Assembly: GCF_905220365.1 (NCBI RefSeq)
Contig: NC_061140.1
Location: 4,714,501 to 4,778,500 of the forward strand
Source: Vanessa cardui
Lineage: Eukaryota > Arthropoda > Insecta > Lepidoptera > Nymphalidae
Reading direction: 5' to 3'
Length of the DNA stretch: 64,000 nt
Shown here one piece after another: positions 57,237-64,000 of the stretch (position 1 is the stretch's first letter; each line of letters begins with the position of its first letter). The notes below the pieces were generated by a model that did no database searches, was not told where the DNA came from, and saw only the letters and a program-made list of their open reading frames with translations. Made by a program: the position numbers and the translations under genes.

Positions 57237-57894
57237 TCTCTCTATATGTTATCATAAAATGCTGTAAGACTAAATGGAAGTTTGGATTATTCCACGCGGA
57301 GTGAACCGCAATAAAACTGCGAGTTATAATATTGTTTTGTCAAAATTCCTTTGTTTGGCCTTAATTAAATTTATTGCTCTTCATTATAAGATTAATAGCG
57401 ATCATGTTACTCGTTACAATACATTTTCAGAATCTTTGTTAAAACCTCCTTTCGAAACGGCACTCATTAAGTAAAACCTTTTTGAATAAACTGAAATAAG
57501 CTATGTAATATTGTTATATGTGAGATAAAAAGAGCGACTTAAGATTGTTAAATTAATATGTGAACAAAGTGCGTCCTGCCACATTCACACGCATTCACAG
57601 TGGTTTTGCTCGAACACTTAAAATAAACATAAAAAGGCCGATGACCGTTAATACTATAGCTGGTTTGTAATGTTCTCAGCGATCGACATCTTTTATTTTC
57701 ATTTATTTGCTTAAAACGCAATAAAATATTATGGTTTGAAATTGAATGTACTATACGTTTATTTTTATTGAACGTTTTATTGTTTTAAATAATAAAGGAC
57801 TTTCTTTGATGACCTAGTTTGGTTCCATACTGAAGTAGTCTTCTACGTTTCCAATAAGACAAACACTACAAACTTAAGTTAACTTTTTTATAAA
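57237..57894. other. AT-rich stretch, nothing recognised
   Basis: A 66-codon plus frame at 57274-57474 has no recognisable feature. Confidence 0.4.
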
Positions 57895-58073
57895 GCTGAC
57901 CACTTAACAGTATATGGTTACCTCCATATATAGACAAAGGGTCTGCATGAAATATTAACCATTCCTTACATTGCCAATGCGTTGGTAGCGCCCTTGAGAG
58001 CTAAGAAGTTAACTGTCTTGTGCACCAAACAATACATTGCATTGTTGGCAGTAAAATATTTGATGAATTATTG
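57895..58073 (-). repeat. Decayed ~280-bp A-tailed retroposon
   Basis: 'ctgaccacttaacagtatat', 'tattaaccattccttacatt' and 'ccaatgcgttggtagcgccc' follow the reverse order. Confidence 0.5.
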
Positions 58074-58304
58074 AGGGTAAATGTTAAGAAAAATATAAGT
58101 AATATTTGCATCAGGCAATAATTGAAAAAAATAATCAAATAATCAATTTGATAAGGTAGCAAATCCTGTGTCAATAGATAATCTCTGTTCAGGTCATTAA
58201 ATCGTATTGAGTTATTTCTAACAATTGCTAGTAACCATCCGGAGTTCAATGCTTAGGAAATAGATAGTTTTATTTTACTCTCCACGGTAAGTCCCTTCAG
58301 CTGT

Positions 58305-58360
58305 TTGTCCTTCAACTTCCCGCGGTCGTGTCGGATTGGTGTTCTATAGGACTAAGATAG
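58305..58360 (+). repeat. Scrap of SINE family H
   Basis: 'ccgcggtcgtgtcggattgg' corresponds to the middle of the SINE at 30,038-30,377; the rest is unrecognisable. Confidence 0.35.
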
Positions 58361-59013
58361 TGTACCGTAATAGCACACAAACATATCTACTATAATTGCT
58401 CAAATGACAAAATTACATAAAAATAAAAATAACTTACTAACTCATATCAAAGCTTTGGCAATAGCCCTGCGGAATATTCCTTCGGAATATATCGAAGACA
58501 TCATCACTAATAATTATATGTAACATATATTATCTCTGTCTCATGTTATATCATTATTCCTTGCTAAAAAACAAATATTTTTTTTATTAATCATATGTCA
58601 TAGAATGCGGTGTTCATGATTTACATGCATGGTGGTTTATTTTTAGATTTCTATGTATATTTCACCGCTTAGGATAATCTTTGTGCGGTATTTATTGAAC
58701 GTTATGATAGAGAAATTACTTTTATTATTAACTATTTTATTAAACGAAAAGAAGACATGTTTCGTACGTCGCATGACATGTAATTAATTTTGTAATTTAC
58801 AAGTAATAATAATAATTTCTAAATTATTAAGTAAGAGTATTCACGATAGAGTTTCGAAAAAAATAGCCTTTGACAGACGGACGGACGGCCAGAAATATAT
58901 ATAAAACCAAAAATTTAAGGTTTATCAGATACCAACAAAAATAATAGGTTGTACATTTTAGTAGGAATTCAAAACAATAGTGAAAAAATATATTATATGA
59001 AAATTATTTCCTT
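58361..59013. other. AT-rich stretch, nothing recognised
   Basis: No gene or known repeat was seen. Confidence 0.4.
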
Positions 59014-59112
59014 GGTGGGAGGAGTCTGGGTAGGTACTACTCATAAGATATTCTAACGCCCAACAGCAATATTTAGTATTAAATGCATCGCCTATCCATA
59101 CAATAAAAAATA
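59014..59112 (+). repeat. Internally deleted ~280-bp A-tailed retroposon
   Basis: The 5' end ('tggtgggaggagtctgggta', 'aacgcccaacagcaatattt') runs directly into the 3' end ('cgcctatccatacaataaaa'); the whole middle is missing. Confidence 0.55.
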
Positions 59113-59639
59113 GATTATTATAATTCTTATAAACTAAAATGAAATAAGTCGCTGTGCACGTTCAACACAATTTTTTATGAATGAATATTTCCACATTAGT
59201 ATACAAGTTAAATAATACAGGATGTATAAATTATAATTTATCTTTATAAACTGATATATTTGAATTGAATTTAACACTAAGAATTTATGTAGCCTGTGAT
59301 AAATCAGTATAATAAGTAAAGCAGGCAGCGCTAAAAATATTACATTGCACAGGATAATTTATATTCGCACTGGCTTCCACATTACGCCATTGCTCCTTTA
59401 ATTCACAAGAGAATTCAACTTAAGTCATTTCAGACTAAAACTTTGTAGAAGAAATTAAAGGAAACGGACCTTGCCGTTATAATTACGAGACTGCATGTTA
59501 TACAGCACATCGGAAGTACTTTTTCAATTTTTCATTAATGTACGTCAAGCGTTACGTCTTCTGATTAAAATGAAATAATTACTAATATCCATATACTATT
59601 TCCTAAAATTGTTTATATTTCTTAAAGTGAAATGGTTCC

Positions 59640-59755
59640 ACATGTGAATACATCAACCAGTATCGGAGCAACTTGGTGGATTATCCTAACCTTCTCCACA
59701 AAGGTAAAGGAGGTTTTAACCCAGCAGTGGAAAATTTAAAGGCCGTACATGTTGT
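59640..59755 (+). repeat. SINE family A 3' end
   Basis: 'catcaaccagtatcggagca', 'cttggtggattatcctaacc' and 'aacccagcagtggaaaattt'; 5'-truncated. Confidence 0.65.
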
Positions 59756-59850
59756 ATAATATACTATTTATTTAGAGAGACAAAATTGTAAATACTAGTA
59801 AATCTTCTAAGTAGGTACTATATGTAAATAAATTTTTCTCCATATTTATT

Positions 59851-60030
59851 AACATAAGAATTAACAACATTAAATACTTAAATAATCGAGTTTTCACAAA
59901 TATGAACTAAAACTAGTTACTGTATAAATCTTGACCGAGTGGAATCGTGGTAAGAATGCTAGCAGCATTTCCCCGTTGAATCACAATTCCGATCCTCTTG
60001 GCAAAAACGAGCCAGCCCTCCTGTCACATT
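59851..60030 (+). repeat. Repeat family E, copy 2
   Basis: Best-preserved copy: 'actagttactgtataaatct', 'gaatgctagcagcatttccc' and 'ccagccctcctgtcacatt'. The sequence that follows is a low-complexity A/T tract (60030-60125). Confidence 0.7.
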
Positions 60031-60494
60031 ATATTATATTATTTAAAAAAAAATGTTTGTAAATAAATAATTTTTTTTTTTAAATATTTTTTTTTAATTT
60101 ATTTAAAAAAAAGAAAAAAATACTTGTTACATAAAGCGACTTACGCATTGCTCTATTAAGACCGGAATTCATCTAGATGTTTAAATAAATAGATCAGAAA
60201 TTAGAAAAGTTTTATTTTTTAAGAAATTATATGTAGCATCATTTATGTGTAATGTAAAATACATAATGATAACGTTCTTCGAATTTTTGCACGACAACTT
60301 CATTGTTTATCACTACGCAGTTTTTTGTGACGCTTTTTTTAGTGATTATTTGACAGTGAAATAAAAATCTTCTGCTACTTATGTTTCGAAATAATGAGTG
60401 GTTGAGTTAGTGTAATGACAGGTAATTAGTTCGTAACAATTTAAATTCGGAAACAATGCAAAAAATATATAAATATATTTATAATGACTATCGT

Positions 60495-60740
60495 TATAAG
60501 TCATTGAACCCGAGAGGCCAGCGGTGTGACGAAGATTAACCGAAGATTGCGAGTTTAAACTCCTGCTAGCTCCACTGAATTTTCATGTACATAATTTGTG
60601 TTTATAACTCATCTCGTTCTCTGCGCTGTTGAATAACGTTAAGATTCGGTGTTGGGTGAAATTTTGCTACTTATGCAACCATTATTTGAGCACCGTGGTG
60701 GATTAAAATGTAGCCTCACCATATCTCCTCCCAGGGAAAA
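60495..60740 (+). repeat. tRNA-derived SINE (family A relative), diverged
   Basis: A head 'ccgagaggccagcggtgtga' with a B-box-like 'gcgagtttaaactcctgct' is followed by 'tacataatttgtgtttataa' and 'ctcatctcgttctc' as in family A, and by a 'gcaccgtggtggattaaaat' 3' part. It is an old copy or a sister subfamily. Confidence 0.6.
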
Positions 60741-60815
60741 GGTATACTGACATTTAAGAACTATAAATATCGTTTTTTTATACATTTAGATTTTTCGTAT
60801 TAGACAGAAAAAATA

Positions 60816-61223
60816 CAATAAACCAGCGGTCGGCAACCCTTTGGTAAGCAAGGGCCACAAGGTGGCAAAATATACTACAGGCGGGCTGCAGTCATGATGT
60901 AAACCTTAGAAGCCCAATATACCTGTGCATAATTGGTGTTAATTAGTCATATTCCATAGAAAAAATAAAAATGCTATGGAAAGTTGTTAAAAGATACAGT
61001 ATTTTATTCGTAACTTAGAAAATAAAAGAAAAATAAAGAAATGAAAACTACAAACGACCTAAATAGGAAACTGACTTTACACAAATTTTAGTGTGATTTC
61101 TGAGGTTGCATTTGGGACGCTATTTCTTGTATGTTTAATATATTTGTCAACTTTTTTACAAAACATTCACGGGCCACAAGGACGATGTTCGCGGGCCGCG
61201 TGTTGCCGACCGCTGCCATAAAC
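60816..61223. mobile_element. Non-autonomous hAT-type DNA transposon (MITE)
   Basis: The 392-bp element (60824-61215) has 14-bp perfect terminal inverted repeats (CAGCGGTCGGCAAC and its complement). It is flanked by 8-base direct repeats differing at one position (CAATAAAC at 60816-60823, CCATAAAC at 61216-61223). An 8-bp duplication and CAG..CTG termini are typical of hAT. Subterminal 'gggccacaagg' occurs near both ends. It encodes no transposase and would have moved with enzyme supplied in trans. Confidence 0.88.
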
Positions 61224-61579
61224 CTAGTTTATAATATTCACACATGAATATTTTTTATAAAATTATACAAATAATATGTCACTATTACACTATCGTATTA
61301 GACGCGACTTGTACGTATTCAAACTGAGCCTTCAAATTACATGGAAATACTCTTGTGAACCACTCTGTAATTTAAAAACCTTAAAACAATTCGAGGTTCA
61401 TTATCTAACGTTGGAAGTGTATTGGAAATATCTTCCGAGTTTCCGAATGTCTCTAGTAATGCCAGAGGCCACTTACCACTCGGTAAGTCGTGTGCTTTCG
61501 TTCATAGTATTTTATTAGACATTACTTTTACTAGCTTTGCGAGCATATTTTACAAATATACATTTTTTTATTCAAAATA
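61224..61579. other. Spacer with an 80-codon frame, unrecognised
   Basis: A plus frame at 61276-61518 has no recognisable domain, signal peptide or splice context. Treated as chance. Confidence 0.35.
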
Positions 61580-61745
61580 ATTAAGAATTATTAACATTAA
61601 GTCCTTAAATATATACAAATATTAATTTAAAAAAATTACTCTATAAATATTGACCGTTTGGAATAGTGGCAAGAATGCTAGCAGCATTTCCCCATTGAAT
61701 CGCAATTCCGATACTCCTCCTGCCATCAGTGCGGGCAATAAGGCG
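61580..61745 (+). repeat. Repeat family E, copy 3
   Basis: 'ggcaagaatgctagcagcat', 'ccattgaatcgcaattccga' and 'ctcctcctgccatcagtgcg'. It shares the upstream 'attaacattaagtccttaaa' with the other copies. Confidence 0.65.
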
Positions 61746-61824
61746 TAGTGTTATATTTTGTATTATTTTGTAAACAATTTTAACGTACGTAGTCCCGGAC
61801 TTTAATTAATCGCTGTAAGAACTA

Positions 61825-61972
61825 TAAGCCACTTCTTACATTGTTTACATTGTCAAAGCGCTTCCAACCTCAGGATGTAAGTCGTCCCTTGTACATGTAC
61901 ATGCTCAATCACCCTTGAAACTTGTACAATATAGGAATCATTAGTTGTTATTGTTTGGCGGTATAATTAATT
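61825..61972 (-). repeat. Decayed ~280-bp A-tailed retroposon
   Basis: 'ccacttcttacattgtttac', 'ttccaacctcaggatgtaag' and 'tgttattgtttggcggtata' in reverse order. Confidence 0.5.
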
Positions 61973-62736
61973 TGATTCGACGTAGCACAAAAATACAATA
62001 CGAAACCTAAGTTTTCTCAAACAATAGAATGAATTGAAATATTTCAATGCTATATCATGTGGAAAATGTAAATAAGTAGTTATTATTGTAATGAAATAAA
62101 AAAAAAGAAATCTTTGTTTTTTATAAAAACTGATAACAGAAAAAGTTACTGGCTGGCTGGTGAAATAACATTAAAAATATGTTCATATATATGTTTCAAG
62201 CTATTTTAATTATAACAGATAATTGTCATAGTTACGATATATTTATATTTCGACTTAGTTTTTGCTAAAATCAATCTAAATCTTATACATTTTTGCGAAG
62301 TTGAATGGCATTAAAACTGAAAATTCTGCGAATTACGATTCATTACTTAGATCTGCGGATTATATAGAATGCATTTTACAATGATTGATATTTTTGGGGT
62401 TCCGTAAATATTTTAAAATATTGATATAATGATTAATGTATAAAGTAGGTTCCAACATCAGATGTTCCAACACCAAACAGTATACTTATTCTCGTGTTAG
62501 AGCTTGAAGGGCTCCCAAAACGAGAGCACTGTCATACATATGCTTGAAAATCAATAAATTATAACTCTTCCTAAGATGTGTCAGTTTATATCTCATTAAA
62601 AGTAATTTTAATTTTTTTGATAATATACTTCTGATAATAATAGACAGTCGTTAAATTGAACGGAAAAATAATAATATGTTAGAAAGAGATAACATTATAA
62701 ATAAAATATTACTTATGAAATAGTTATATCTATTTT
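61973..62736. other. AT-rich stretch, nothing recognised
   Basis: No gene or known repeat was seen. Confidence 0.45.
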
Positions 62737-62985
62737 GACAATCTCCGTGGTCAACCGTGGTCGTGTACACTGGTTTTCATGGGTACGCCACTCGGAGGTC
62801 CAGGGTTCGATTCCCGGCCGAGTCAATGTAGATTATTATTAGTTTTCTATGTTGTCTTGGATCTGGGTGTTTGTGGTGCCGTCGTTACTTCTAATTTTCC
62901 ATAACACAAGTGCTTTAGATACTTACATTGGGATCAGAGTAATGTATGCGATATTGTCTCATATTTTTTTTTATTTACTTATTTA
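62737..62985 (+). mobile_element. tRNA-derived SINE (family B), full length
   Basis: GACAATCTCCGTGGTCAACC head with a short local duplication ('cgtggtc' twice), GGGTTCGATTCCCGGCCGAG B box, conserved body and a T/A-rich tail. The possible target duplication TATCTA is short. Confidence 0.85.
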
Positions 62986-63519
62986 TCTAAAATGTAGTTA
63001 ATCGGATTAAACAAGAAAGGAGGGTTTATGTCAGGATTTTTATAGGATTATTTATAGCAAGATAGTTAAACGACTTTCATCGTTACAGATATGATTGAAA
63101 CACATAGAAGTACCAAAATCATTGTGCATTTGTTCCCAAACAAATTACTTATTAAATAAACGCATACATAACTTTGTTCCCTGAAATTTGCATGACTATG
63201 ACACCATCTGCGTGACAAGAACTTGCCGGAATTATTTCGTATAATGTAAACCGCTAACAAATAAACTTTATAATTAAATAACGGTAAGATATGATTCATT
63301 ACATTAACGCACACACCCAACGCTCTGTAACGTGTATATAGTGTCGGTACTCACACAAAGAAAATAATACCTTACGTAAATTTATAATGTAGATCCTTTC
63401 GAGTGGAAAAATATCAGTTTTCATTACATCTAATAGGAAGCCTACACAGCAATCAATTTCACCCTGAAACCAGTTTTAAAAAAACAAAGGAACGATATTT
63501 AGTACGAATACTTGTTAGT
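62986..63519. other. AT-rich stretch, nothing recognised
   Basis: Only small frames without features. Confidence 0.4.
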
Positions 63520-63680
63520 GGGACTAGTAGTGACCACTCACCGCTCATTATATGTTCTACCGTTAAACAGCAACACGTAAATGTAACATTTCTAACACAA
63601 TACCATTGTCTTTGGACGGTAGTGGCCAATTACCATAAGGTGGTCTTTCAGCTCGACCGCCTAGCTACAAAATAAAATTA
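63520..63680 (+). repeat. Decayed ~280-bp A-tailed retroposon
   Basis: 'gtgaccactcaccgctcatt' (5' part) and 'ggtagtggccaattaccata', 'aaggtggtctttcagctcga' (3' part) flank a shortened centre. A 90-codon frame across it is a by-product. Confidence 0.5.
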
Positions 63681-63894
63681 AAAAAATCGTAGTTCTCCTA
63701 TGAAGATTATAAAGTTACCGTTATTAATTTCAACGTATTTTTTGTTATTTTATAAGACTCTTATTTTTGATGTCATTTTATGTTTCCTTTTCTGGTACCT
63801 TAACAATGGAGTATTTGGTTTAAGCTATTTATAATTTCAAACCATTAATCATTTGCAAGCATTTGTTGATGGAGCATTGAAAGAACTATGAAAT

Positions 63895-63955
63895 AAAGTG
63901 TTATATTTCTTACAGTGCTTATGTTGGTTGATGGTCGTTTTACCATTAAACATTA
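63895..63955 (+). repeat. Scrap of the ~280-bp A-tailed retroposon
   Basis: 'atatttcttacagtgcttat' and 'gatggtcgttttaccattaa' match the family's second half; the window ends soon after. Confidence 0.35.
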
Positions 63956-64000
63956 AAAATAATGTAGTCCGTTCACCTCCACCAATCCTATATGTTACAT

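Overview
This is nuclear DNA of a lepidopteran (butterfly or moth). The basis is a strongly AT-rich background packed with short retroposons of types I know from lepidopteran genomes, a Penelope-like element with a GIY-YIG nuclease domain, an insect errantivirus, and one isolated CpG-rich patch with a eukaryotic splice donor. Nothing suggests a bacterium, plasmid or organelle. Family assignments come from recognised motifs and from comparing copies within the window; no database was searched.

Layout. Positions 1-9.5 kb are mostly unassigned AT-rich DNA with a few repeat fragments and two short unexplained ORFs. At 9.5-10.1 kb a tRNA-derived SINE is split by the 3' end of a non-LTR retrotransposon. 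At 10.43-12.23 kb lies a 5'-truncated Penelope-like element (reverse transcriptase plus GIY-YIG domain, minus strand) bounded by identical 202-bp inverted repeats. At 17.7-18.25 kb a CpG-rich patch holds what looks like the 5' end of a host gene on the plus strand: an ATG, 15 complete codons and a consensus donor. A GC-rich 49-base segment at 21.46 kb could be its next exon. If so, much of the right part of the window is intron.

The best-supported system is a complete endogenous errantivirus (Metaviridae, minus strand, 33,622-41,286). It has 377-bp LTRs that read as identical, a 4-bp target duplication, a tRNA-Ser-type primer site, a polypurine tract, gag, pol (protease, RT, RNase H, integrase) in the -1 frame, and env (signal peptide, furin site, transmembrane anchor). 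A leader donor and an acceptor just upstream of env join in frame, so the splicing plan of a subgenomic env mRNA can be read from the sequence. Every domain is open, so this looks like a very recent insertion.

The rest of the window is a record of retroposition. It holds three SINE-like tRNA-derived families (one young copy each of two of them with perfect 11-12 bp target duplications), an A-tailed family of about 280 bp present in about 18 full or partial copies, a hAT-type MITE with TIRs and near-perfect 8-bp TSDs, and several older families. Two nested insertions give relative ages.
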